Of a DNA stretch of 64,000 bases, positions 32,703 through 41,902 are shown piece after piece. The stretch is from Tetramitus jugosus (taxonomy: Eukaryota; Heterolobosea; Eutetramitea; Acrasida; Vahlkampfiidae). The first letter of the stretch is position 1. Each line of letters starts with the position of its first letter. The stretch is from assembly GCA_937625935.1 (NCBI GenBank), contig OW569373.1, positions 372,001 through 436,000 of the forward strand, given 5' to 3'. Made by a program: the position numbers and the translations under genes. The notes under the pieces are model-generated. The model had not been told where the DNA came from. It saw only the letters and a program-made list of their open reading frames with translations, and ran no database searches.

Positions 32703-33776
32703 TTTTTTGTAGACTAATTTTTTGGTTGTTTGTTGTTGTAATGGATTAAATGCAGGTTGAGTGAGTCAATTTGTTGTTGGTTGATTTTTCGTGGTTGAGT
32801 GTAATTGTTGATTCAACGTTGTTGGGTTGTAACTCGTAGTAGTTGGTTGCTATTGGTTTTCAAACTCTGAAAGATTCTATTTCAAAGGTTGTATACAGCA
32901 GAGATAAAAAAATGAGTAGCAGGGTATAGCGCTTATTTGAGGCGAAATAGCGAATTTGTCCGGGAGACTCTGAGAATAAACAATTCACGGAAACGTCGAG
33001 GTTGAAAACGTTTTTGGTTAAAGGAGATTTTTGTGCTGTGTTTTTCGAATTTGTTGAGGATTCGACTATTGACTCTAGAGGTTTATAGTTTCAATAGTAA
33101 GGAAGCAACGAAAGAGTGTGATGTGTAATGTACTCGACGGACAGTGACTACTAGCTACTTGTGGGAGACTCTAGTTTTTGGATTTGTTTTTTTCGAAATA
33201 GTCTTCAAACTGCACTCAACCGTCCTACAAGAACAGGGGGAACAAGCAACGAGCACCATAGCAGGTGGTTGAGTGGCCAAATTCTGGGGACATCCAGAGC
33301 TGGTACTCCCTTAGTGACAGCAGGAGAGAATTGACATTGTCCTTATTTTACCAATAGAAACTCTTGTAGACTATTGTTGGGCAACGGGTAAGCGAACGAT
33401 CATTGACCATGAAATATTTTTCACCCAAAATGCCAGGTGAGCCGACAAGAATCCTATCGGAGAAATACGAATATATAATATACCCATATTTGAAGTGGTT
33501 TATTCGCGGTTCACAGCGGAACCTGGTGTCGAGTTGATGATTGGTGCTGTAGATTGGAAGTCTTTGTCACAAAAGATGAGACATGAGAAAGGCACACACA
33601 AATGTGGATAGACTTTTTTCCGTTTTACATGCACGCATTTGAAGGAGGACATAGAGCGGAAGTTTCATTTTCGGTAATGGTTTGAAGGATGTCAAGCGGG
33701 GAATGCCAAAAGTGTTTGGTTAAAATGAAAGCCAGTGCGACTCAGAAACGAAAGAATAACGAACCAACCATATGCA
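32703..33776. other. Intergenic region between divergent genes
   Basis: About 1.07 kb separating the histidine kinase start from the PD-(D/E)XK-like gene. It presumably contains both promoters. The 32703-32900 part is T/G-rich with TTG-type triplet runs. I see no coding sequence, RNA gene or repeat of note in the remainder. Confidence 0.5.
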
Positions 33777-34286
33777 ATGTACAGAATACAACAATGCACG
33801 ACTTTTAAAGATCTTCCTGACTCCTTGTTCGAGGAAGTAGACTCTCTGAACAGGAAGAGATTGGAGGAATCTTTGCCCATCAAGCTATCTGCCCTACTTT
33901 CTTGTGAAGCTGAAGTGACAAACGAAGTATTGAAATTGTTTGAAGAACAAACTAGGTTTGATTACTTGTATGCATACGAATACAGCTATGCAGGGCATTA
34001 TGGAGACATGGTCCTCACAGATAAGAAAGGGAACTTCTTGGTCATTGAGTGCAAGTTTTTGAATTTCAGCAGCAAAGGGGAGAGAAACAGAAGGAAGAAG
34101 AGAAAGCTCGAACAGCAAGTTCACGGCTACACTCGATTGTTCCACAACTTTGCAACCAAGCGTTTACCTGATTGGAAGAGTATCACAGGTTTAGGATTCG
34201 TTAATAGTCAGTGCTATACGAATATTGACCTTCATATGGACCTCCCAACAATCAATAGTGATGAGAGTGAACCACCCATCTTTTAG
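33777..34286 (+). CDS. Small protein with a PD-(D/E)XK nuclease-like motif
   Basis: 169 residues from the ATG at 33777. I do not recognise the family. What can be seen is the core GHYGDMVLTD-x7-LVIECKFL: an Asp (about residue 77) at the start of one beta-strand, then a hydrophobic strand ending Glu-Cys-Lys (91-93), and a downstream helix with QQVHGY. This D...ExK plus Q arrangement is typical of the PD-(D/E)XK nuclease fold. A run of basic residues (RNRRKKRKLEQ) between ExK and Q could contact nucleic acid. There is no targeting signal. A non-nuclease use of the fold is also possible. An upstream ATG at 33725 is in another frame and ends quickly. Confidence 0.6.
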   Translation: MYRIQQCTTFKDLPDSLFEEVDSLNRKRLEESLPIKLSALLSCEAEVTNEVLKLFEEQTRFDYLYAYEYSYAGHYGDMVLTDKKGNFLVIECKFLNFSSKGERNRRKKRKLEQQVHGYTRLFHNFATKRLPDWKSITGLGFVNSQCYTNIDLHMDLPTINSDESEPPIF

Positions 34287-34738
34287 GCTATCACATCGTA
34301 TTCTTGTAAATATCAATGACTCTCTAGGGAAGAACACAATTAATTAATACTTGGGAATGAATAAGAACCAAAACCCAAACCTGGATGAGGAATCAACTCA
34401 ACAATCTCACTTCCACTAACTCCAGCCGTAGTTCTTCTTGCACTATAGCTAAATGTGTACTAGTTGTAGTTGGTCAAAATTGGGAAGTTTTTCAAAGATT
34501 CCAAGTGTAAAGGTAAAGGTGACATACCTCATGAAAAAGTATCAAGCCGTATGGTCAAGTTGGGGACGAGTGGACCGAACTGGATATGACATACACTCCT
34601 GACAATCACACATGCCCTCGGAGCTATCCCGGCCTGTTTTCAAGATTATGTACATTTACATCAGTAAATTACAATTCTTTTGACCTTGTAAATCAATCCT
34701 CACTCAAAAGGAGAAACCAAAACAAAACAATTTATTAT
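34287..34738. other. Intergenic gap between convergent genes
   Basis: About 450 bp between two stop codons. I see nothing coding, no RNA gene and no clear repeat. Confidence 0.5.
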
Positions 34739-35809
34739 TTACAAATCCCTGTAACCACCCTCTGTCTGATAATTCCCAGCAGCAACATCACGTGGATCCA
34801 CATTTTCATTCAATGACGATACACCACCACCAGTCAAATAATTGGACTGATCCGTTCCAAAATCCCAAATCTTTGCTCCCACGTCATCCTTGAATCGATA
34901 CCTCAGTGTGTGACCAGCAAACACGATCCCAACACCAAACCTTTCAGGATCGCGTGACCATCTTCTCGCATACACCTTCAACACATCCAACACATTATTG
35001 TCCGCTGCATTCATATTGTCAACCAAAAGGATCAATGGTCGATTTTCATTGGTTTTCTTGAGTACTCTCATACGTGAGGTATTCTCAATCGAGTTCATCA
35101 ATTTGAACAGTTCAGATACGTGACTGTGATATCGTTGTTGATAGCTCTGTGCATTGACATGCATGATATCAATGTCTCTGTTGCGATCACTCTGATTCAA
35201 CATTGCCATTCTTTCCATGGTACTCTCTTCACTGTCATCATCACCACCAACATCACTACCACCACTACCACCACCACCTCTATTCATTTGTTGTTGTTGT
35301 TGTTGTTTGATTCTTGTTTTATTGTCTTGATTAATAACTGCAATTACGTCTCTGTTGTCTCTCAAAACGTGCCATATAAATTGTTTCATTTGATTCAATT
35401 GTTCATTTTCAACACTATTGTAAAGTGAAGATGAACTATCACTTGAGAAATCTGGGTGGTCGTCCACCAGTGATGTAGAAGAGCTACGAGTTTTCCGCGT
35501 GAGAGAATCATTAAAATGTTGATCCTTGTACATGTTCAAATACAAAATGTAGGAGAAAAAAGAAAGTCCGGTCAAGGCGGACAAACCGGTGAAAAAACGA
35601 TAAGCACCGGAACGACGAGGTGGATCATTATCATCGTTTCTTCTGTCATGTTGTTCGCGATTGCGTAAATCTGAAGAAGAGTTGTTGTTGTCTCTGTTGT
35701 AGTAATTGGAGTAATGATTATGTTGTTGTTGTTGGTGGAGAGTGGTGAGTCTCTTTGGTAGAAGAATTTTGGTTGATCTTGATCTTGTTGTTGCTATAAA
35801 TCTGTGCAT
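34739..35809 (-). CDS. Predicted single-pass, possibly mitochondrial, protein of unknown function
   Basis: 356 residues from the first ATG in frame (35809). The frame stays open further upstream but without an ATG. The N terminus (MHRFIATTRSRSTKILLPKR) is rich in Arg, Ser and Thr and lacks acidic residues, like a mitochondrial presequence. A Gln/Asn/Arg-rich segment follows, then one hydrophobic span at about residues 72-93 (FFTGLSALTGLSFFSYILYL). The C-terminal third has a conserved-looking core, RPLILLVDNMNAADNNVLDVLK followed by FGVGIVFAGHT, which recalls a Walker-B-type strand, but no P-loop is present. No family recognised. Its start faces the DUF547 gene across about 260 bp, so the two may share a promoter region. 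Confidence 0.62.
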   Translation of the reverse strand: MHRFIATTRSRSTKILLPKRLTTLHQQQQHNHYSNYYNRDNNNSSSDLRNREQHDRRNDDNDPPRRSGAYRFFTGLSALTGLSFFSYILYLNMYKDQHFNDSLTRKTRSSSTSLVDDHPDFSSDSSSSLYNSVENEQLNQMKQFIWHVLRDNRDVIAVINQDNKTRIKQQQQQQMNRGGGGSGGSDVGGDDDSEESTMERMAMLNQSDRNRDIDIMHVNAQSYQQRYHSHVSELFKLMNSIENTSRMRVLKKTNENRPLILLVDNMNAADNNVLDVLKVYARRWSRDPERFGVGIVFAGHTLRYRFKDDVGAKIWDFGTDQSNYLTGGGVSSLNENVDPRDVAAGNYQTEGGYRDL

Positions 35810-36068
35810 GTTCTGTTGCTTTGTTTTTTTGTGGATCAAAAGAGCAAGTTTTTTTGTGCTCAACCTTTGCTTGGTTGTTTTGAAGTTCTCATTTCACTCA
35901 AGATTTGGTTGAAGAAACAACTTGGGCAACAACCCCAACTAACCTACCAGCAGTGCCAAACAACTGTAGACTGTCATCGTCAGTCAAATTAGAAGGCGGA
36001 GAAACCAAATATCCCTCCATGAAAACAAGCAGAAAACAAAAAGCTCAACAAACAATACGACTATCATC

Positions 36069-37103
36069 ATGAAAGCTCCACCATCCACCTCTTCACTCCT
36101 CCTACTCTTCTTCCTCTTATTTATCACACTTGTTCTGCTATCCACCACTACTACTGCTTCTCCATCGTCATCATTTTCAAATGAAAAAGCTTTGATGGAT
36201 GATCAAAATTTGGATGATTGGATTGACTTGTCCCTCGATACTCACATTGTCAACAACAACAACAACAACAATAACAATAGCAATAATCATGAACTATGGG
36301 ATCAGATTCTATCCAGTATCGTTCTCGAAAATAAATTCCTGTTCGGAGTTTCATTGTCAGTCATTGATTATGTTGCATTGCGCAGAGACGCACGTTTCAT
36401 TCAATATTTGAATGAATTGGCTCAGTGGAAAATGAATAGCACGTCAACCATAATAGCTTGTCAAGAAGAAGAAGAAGAAACAAAAAATGAAGTAAATGAA
36501 AAATTGGCACTGTACTTGAATGCTTATAATGCATGGGCCATGTACATTGTTGCGATCCAACCATGTAAATTTCAATTGGGAAGATTTTGTTATCCAGTGA
36601 AGAGCATTTGGGATTTGGGAACGAGTTGGAAACGGGAGATTTTTGATGAAAAGGTGGCTGTCGTCGCAGGTGAAAAATTGAGCTTGAACGACATTGAAGA
36701 AATTTTGAGAAAATTGGGTTTTGCACAGTTTCATGCCTGTATCGTGTGCGCAAGTGTGAGTTGTCCAAATGTGAGAAAAGGTGCCTATGTGGCAAGCAAG
36801 GTCCAAGAACAGATGAAGGAATCTACCGTTCAATTCCTGGCCAATGAGTCCAAGGGAATGAAGCTCGATCAAAAGAACAATCAATTGCACTTGTCCAGTA
36901 TTTTTGATTGGAACAGCGGAGATTTTACAAACGTTACAACGGGAAAGCACCTCATTGATTTTGTGATTGAGCATGCCCCAACGGAGAGTGACAAGGACTA
37001 CTTATTGGCTCATAGAAGTGACTTTTTGTCGTTACCTCCTGCATCTAGCAACATTGCATTTTTGAAGTATGATTGGAGGTTGAACAAGGCAGAATCTCTC
37101 TAA
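36069..37103 (+). CDS. Secreted or lumenal DUF547-domain protein
   Basis: 344 residues beginning with a strong signal peptide (SSLLLLFFLLFITLVLLSTT). A short Asn run at about 58-70 is followed by a full DUF547 domain: LALYLNAYNAWAMYIV, SIWDLGTSWKRE, LSLNDIEEILRK, FHACIVCASVSCPNVRKGAY, VQFLANESKG, and LSSIFDWNSGDF. These are the diagnostic blocks of the family, including the A-Y-N, CAS-SCP and IFDWxxxDF motifs. The biochemical role of DUF547 is not established; the fold has been compared with papain-like enzymes. No intron is needed and no membrane anchor is seen. Confidence 0.85.
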   Translation: MKAPPSTSSLLLLFFLLFITLVLLSTTTTASPSSSFSNEKALMDDQNLDDWIDLSLDTHIVNNNNNNNNNSNNHELWDQILSSIVLENKFLFGVSLSVIDYVALRRDARFIQYLNELAQWKMNSTSTIIACQEEEEETKNEVNEKLALYLNAYNAWAMYIVAIQPCKFQLGRFCYPVKSIWDLGTSWKREIFDEKVAVVAGEKLSLNDIEEILRKLGFAQFHACIVCASVSCPNVRKGAYVASKVQEQMKESTVQFLANESKGMKLDQKNNQLHLSSIFDWNSGDFTNVTTGKHLIDFVIEHAPTESDKDYLLAHRSDFLSLPPASSNIAFLKYDWRLNKAESL

Positions 37104-37297
37104 AACACCACACGTGGTCCATAAAGACTAAAGTGGAACCAAAAAGACGCGCCAAATTTTTTTCGTCCGTGCATCTACAGGTCTATGTTGCGAGTTCGTT
37201 TTGCCCTCGAGTGCTCCATCTCAAACTAGGACACAGAACTATTATACCTTGAACCAACAACAACACAGTTTGACAAAAAACAAGTATCCCTTGAGCC

Positions 37298-38158
37298 ATG
37301 ATATCCTTCTTTAAACAGTTGTTTGGTAAGCGTCACAATGAAAAAGCCTCTACCAAAAAGAACCAGAGAAAAGGTGATCATTCTGCAGATATCACAGTCA
37401 TGCTCATTGGTATAGATAATGCTGGTAAAACGAGCATACTATCAGCTCTACAGGGAGAGTGTGACACGAATACGACGCCTACGGTCGGATTCAACAGAGA
37501 AACAATCAAGTTTGGCAAGTACAATATTACGTATTTTGATCTGGGTGGAGGCAAGAGCATACGGAAGATTTGGAGAAAGTACTATGCAGCGATTCATGCA
37601 GCCATCTTTGTCGTGGACTCTTCAGATGAACAGAGGTTGGAAGAAGCGAGAGAAGTGTTGTTTGAGGCCGTACAGAATCCATTCTTTTGTGGCAAGAGTG
37701 TTCTAATACTGGCGAACAAGCAAGATGTGAAAACAGCTCTATCACCGGGTGAGATTGCAGATCACTTACGATTGACTGAATTGACTCAATATGTGTCTAG
37801 GTACAATATTCTGCCATGCTCGGCAGTTAACTTTGATAAGAAGGGTGTTGATCCCCAAATCAAAAAGGGTCTTTCGTGGCTTTCTGACTCGATTGACGAA
37901 GATTTTGAAGCGTTGAGCAGTCGAATTGACAAGGAGGCAAAGGAGGAGGAAGAACGAGAGAGAAAAGAAAAGGAGGAGAAGATGCAGAGAATACGGGAGA
38001 GAAAGGAACGAGAGGCCAGAGAAGAAGAAGAGAGAATCCAAAGAGAAAGGAAAGAAGAAGAGGCTGTCATGGAGAGCCAAGCCAAGGAAGCACATAACAA
38101 TGCTGTAGCGTCGACAACAGCTACCAGCAGCAGTGTGCAGGACGAATCAAATAAATAA
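37298..38158 (+). CDS. ARL13B: ARL13-type ciliary/flagellar small GTPase
   Basis: 286 residues. The Arf-like G domain has GIDNAGKTS (P-loop, about 45-53), TPTVGFN (switch I), DLGGGKSIRKIWRKYY (switch II), FVVDSSDEQR, ANKQDV and CSAVN. In the usual Arf DxxGQ motif the Gln is Gly, giving DLGGG, and GGxxxRxxWxxYY follows; this is an ARL13 hallmark. A long charged coiled coil (EEEERERKEKEE type, about 205-265) replaces the short Arf C terminus, as in ARL13B. In other eukaryotes ARL13B sits in the ciliary membrane and acts as a GEF for ARL3. Unlike the animal protein, the N terminus (MISFFKQLFGKRHN) has no cysteines for palmitoylation, so membrane attachment may rely on its hydrophobic and basic residues. 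Its presence implies that the organism can make a flagellum. Confidence 0.85.
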   Translation: MISFFKQLFGKRHNEKASTKKNQRKGDHSADITVMLIGIDNAGKTSILSALQGECDTNTTPTVGFNRETIKFGKYNITYFDLGGGKSIRKIWRKYYAAIHAAIFVVDSSDEQRLEEAREVLFEAVQNPFFCGKSVLILANKQDVKTALSPGEIADHLRLTELTQYVSRYNILPCSAVNFDKKGVDPQIKKGLSWLSDSIDEDFEALSSRIDKEAKEEEERERKEKEEKMQRIRERKEREAREEEERIQRERKEEEAVMESQAKEAHNNAVASTTATSSSVQDESNK

Positions 38159-38344
38159 CAGGCTGTCATAAGATTCGCATCTCGTTATTACTATTATTCT
38201 CATTTATATGATTGATGATGAGACAATCGTTCATGCAAAGTTTGATAGATAAATCAAAAATATCTCTTTACATGTTTCATTTCGAAAACAACCCACAATA
38301 TAAGGTGAAATATACAACAACCGAACAATTTCATTCAAAGATTT

Positions 38345-39740
38345 TTAGAGCTTGCCTCCCTTTTGAATTCTCAAAAGCTCAGCCTCGGCTTGACCTCTGA
38401 TTTCAGCGTCAGCCTTGGCCCATTCGTTAACTTGATCTCTGGTCATGTGCTATAAAATGGAAAAGTGTCAATTACACCTGGTACAACAAAAATTATGAAA
38501 AAAAAGAAACTAAAAATCATCAACATACCTTGAAATCTCTCAAGTCAGTCTCAACAGTTTGGAATGATCCAAGCAAGCCTTCCCAATCGGAATCCTTGAA
38601 TCCACCTTCTTGAGCATCTTCCTTCTTCTCACCTTCCTTAGCCTTTTGTTCATCAGCTTCGAATTCTCTTTGGAGTCTCAAGGAGGAGACTTCAGCTTCA
38701 AGAACCTTGGCCTTTCTGTGCATTTCCATAACCTCCTTGAAGACGAGTTCTTCTTCTCTCTTTTGTGGGGTCAAACCAGCACCACCTTCAATCTTGATGG
38801 CATCGGATTCTTCTTGCTTGGCAGACTCTGCTGTGATCCATTCTCTGTTGTATTCAGTGAGATCATCAGGACCCATTCTCAACTTCTTTCTTTCAGCAGT
38901 GTAGTTGGTATCCCAGACGTCATCTTCAATTTCTTGAATAATTTCATCTCTTTGTTGTGGATAGTATTCATCGAGGAAGTATGGTGAATCAAAGTTGATG
39001 ATTGGCATACCAAACTCGTCAACTCTCAATAGTTGAGATTCCTTGACAAGTGATTGAGTGTGAGCCTTGACTAATGGAAGTTTGTCAACCAATTCATCCT
39101 TGACAGCATCAAGAATAGGTTGCAAATTCTTGTCAAAACATGTCTCAATGGCATTCAATTCCAATGTAGGTTGGCTGACCTCAAAAGTCTGATCAAAGTG
39201 AGCCTTGATCTCTGAAGCAGTCTTGACACCAATTCTCTTTTCCCAGTCCTTCCAGTCAATGTCCTCAGTGGATTGAGCAGACTCTTCCAGAGCAGTCTCA
39301 ACACTGGATGCAGTTCTAAAGAACTTTTCCAATTCGTCCATTCTGGTGGTTTCTCTGTCAGTTCTGGAGAAAGTCTCAAGGACAATTTTCCAGTCAATGT
39401 CAATGGAACCGTCAGCTCCGGTGTGAGTGAAAGCTGGCATCTTGCCACTGAAGCCTTGTCTCACTTCAGTTTCTGAGAAATCCAAAGCAGAGCGCACAAG
39501 CTTAACCATCTCTTCGTCATAGTAAACAGGTTTTGAAAGCTCAGCATTCAAGCTTTCTTCGTATTGTTCAAAGGTGATGCCAGGATGGCGGCTGACGTAT
39601 GTTGCTGGACCAAGAGTGGCATTCAACTCCTTGACAACAAGATCAGTTGTCATTCTTGGAGCATCAGTCAACACTTGCAATGTGGATTGATATCGCTTTT
39701 GAGTCGCTTTGACGATTGGTTGATGAACTCTGCGCAACAT
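38345..39740 (-). CDS. Mitochondrial ATP synthase subunit d-like protein (large form)
   Basis: Two exons: 38529-39740, then 38345-38449 after a 79-nt intron (GTATGT...TATAG). The product is about 438 residues. The N terminus (MLRRVHQPIVKATQKRYQS) is a mitochondrial presequence. Residues about 115-200 resemble ATP synthase peripheral-stalk subunit d: IDWKIVLETF, MDELEKFF and IDWKDWEKRIGVKTASEIKAHFD, matching the family's IDWxxF and IDWxxY-K...F blocks. The remaining 230 residues are extra compared with the roughly 160-residue animal subunit and include acidic, coiled-coil-like stretches. Enlarged stalk subunits are known in discoban and euglenozoan ATP synthases, which fits a heterolobosean. 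Identification rests on short blocks, so a different respiratory-chain subunit is possible. Confidence 0.6.
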
Positions 39741-40035
39741 TTTTTTTTATTGTTTTGTAGGAGTAGTGAAAGGGTGAATTGCTGGGTAATGAGCGTTGTG
39801 TTGATTTTTTCGATGCATCACGACCGCGAAATTGTGGTCAACTAATTTTTCATTGTAAGCGGAATAATAATTTATGCCGATGCGGAAGATGTCAAACGAA
39901 AAAATGTTTGTTAGTTTTCCAACAATGTATCGAACCACTGCATTATTTGGAGGCAAACAACGATGAATACAGACAGCAAGGCCAAAAAAGAGGCAAAGAA
40001 AAAAATGAACATTTTAAGTGTTAGATTAACATCCA

Positions 40036-40118
40036 GCACTCTTGTCCGAGCGGTCAAGGAGCCTGACTAGAAATCAGGTACGGGAAACCGTGCGTAGGTT
40101 CAAATCCTACAGAGTGCG
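40036..40118 (+). tRNA. tRNA-Ser (anticodon AGA)
   Basis: 83 nt. Acceptor stem GCACTCT/AGAGTGC with G discriminator, an anticodon stem CCTGA/TCAGG enclosing loop CTAGAAA (anticodon AGA), a long class II variable arm (ACGGGAAACCGTG) typical of serine tRNAs, and a T arm GTAGG-TTCAAAT-CCTAC. No intron. A TTTT run follows within about 10 bp and could terminate Pol III. Confidence 0.95.
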
Positions 40119-40177
40119 ATCAATGTTTTAATTTTCTGAGAAACTTCAATTAATCTAGTTGCCTGACTCTTCCGTGT

Positions 40178-41664
40178 TCAAGGCAGCAATTTTATTACAA
40201 GCTCATACACAGCGAAACCGATGCCAGAGGCAGGGAAACTGCGCAAGACAGTTGGTCCAATACCTCCAGCAAAGCCCTTCAATCCGTGGCTCTTGTAAAT
40301 AGCATTGGCACATTGGAAAATGTTCTTGAATTGTTTAGGTCGACCCTTGTCATCAGTTTCCTGAATCTGAATAATTGATTTGCACACGTCGATTGGATGA
40401 ACAGACGCATGGTACACCATACCCGCCAATCCACCTGACAGAATGACAGTGGCAATATTGGCACCACCATGTGAACTTCCATTCTCGGATCCTTCATTGT
40501 CATGCTCCGATATTCCAAACTGTCTCTTTAACGATTCATACACGAAAAAGTAGACACCATAACCAGGAACATCGCGCAATAAAGTGGGCACCATACCGAG
40601 ATAAATACCTCTCAGACCTCCTGCTCTCATTGTGCTCTTGAACACATCAAAGGTTGTTAGTTGTTTTACACTGGTGGATGCAGCAGAGGAACCGTGCCCC
40701 AGACCCATGACTTGCATCTTGTTCTTGACAACATCGACTGGACAGGTCACAATGGTCGATGCCAATCCTCCAATGGCACCCGCATAGAAATAGTAGGGCA
40801 GAGGGAGAGCAGTCATCGGATGACCGTGTTCGCTCTTGAAGAAGGTCTTTTGGAAGTGAGCCAACGATCTCTCATATCCTCCGAATCTATATTATTTCAC
40901 ATTCACCAATAATAACAATAAAAACAATTACAAAAGTTAAATCTCTGGATATCATCGCCTTTTCATCAACAGAAAATCAAACTTACAGAACAGCATTTAG
41001 TAAGGCACTACCGGCCAATGGCGACGCCAAACCACTAAATAATCCCTTATACTATGGGAGCACAGTGTCAGTGTACGTTCGTTCAACGTTGTATCAAACA
41101 AATTAGTCCTCTTGAAAATGCAACAACAAACAAAATGCACACACGTATCGATCTAACATTCCACACATACACCTTCATGTTTGACAATATTTTTCATAAC
41201 AGAAAAAGTGCCTTGCTTGGCAGCTTCACGATGAATCTTCATTCTCGTTGACACAATATCCAACGGATAACCAGCAACCTCTTCACTCATACCTGCTAAC
41301 GTTCCAGAAATACCAGATTTTCCAATCGAGGCAACCACTCTTGTCAACGCACGTCTTTAATCATTGACACAACAAACGCAACAAAAGTTAGTAAAGCGTA
41401 AATGCAAAATTTTCAGCGACAAGGAAAAAAATCAATGGTACTCACGTTAAACCAGCGGCCATGCCACCAATTGGGGACTCCTTAGCTCTCGCCTCTTGAA
41501 ATGTGAAAAATGGAGGACACTGTAAGCAATAAACTCAAAGTACACAAAAAACAAAAAGACACAATGCGAATCATACCTTGCTCTTCAATTGTGTGAACTC
41601 CAGGAATTGAAGTGATCGGCACATGTTCATGGTCCTTACGACGATGATCTGATGATGATGTCAT
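40178..41664 (-). CDS. Mitochondrial carrier family (SLC25) transporter, five exons
   Basis: Exons 41577-41664, 41446-41494, 41171-41354, 40987-41051 and 40178-40886 join in frame to 364 residues; introns are 82, 91, 119 and 100 nt, and all have GT-AG ends. The three-fold carrier repeat is visible through its signature helices: AGYPLDIVSTRMKI, TCPVDVVKNKMQV and VHPIDVCKSIIQI, each followed by a G-x-x-G-L/F turn (YKGLFSGL, LRGIYLGM, LKGFAGGI). The family moves metabolites across the inner mitochondrial membrane. The repeats plus the terminal FPASGIGFAVYE suggest the carnitine/ornithine-type branch, but substrate-contact residues were not resolved, so the substrate is unknown. The N terminus (MTSSSDHRRKDHEHV) is hydrophilic, as in most carriers. 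Confidence 0.87.
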
Positions 41665-41902
41665 TATTTACTTGTTGTTTTTTGTTTGTGGTGAAGCTTG
41701 AGCTTGCAATTCAATTTTTTATTTTTGGGGAATTTTGTTCCAAAAGCTTGACAGATGAGGCTGAACATCCCTCTTCCTTCGAGGGAGAATACCCGAACTC
41801 CTAACAAGTGGACATTGACATACAACTAGTGAATTGGGGTCATATGGTGGTGTGACCTGTGTGTGGGTTAACATGAATGAAGAGATCTCTCAATTGTAAA
41901 TT

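Noticed and set aside
37766-38169. Minus-strand Leu/Phe/Ser-rich frames opposite ARL13
   Set aside because: They are antisense to the Glu/Arg/Lys coiled coil.
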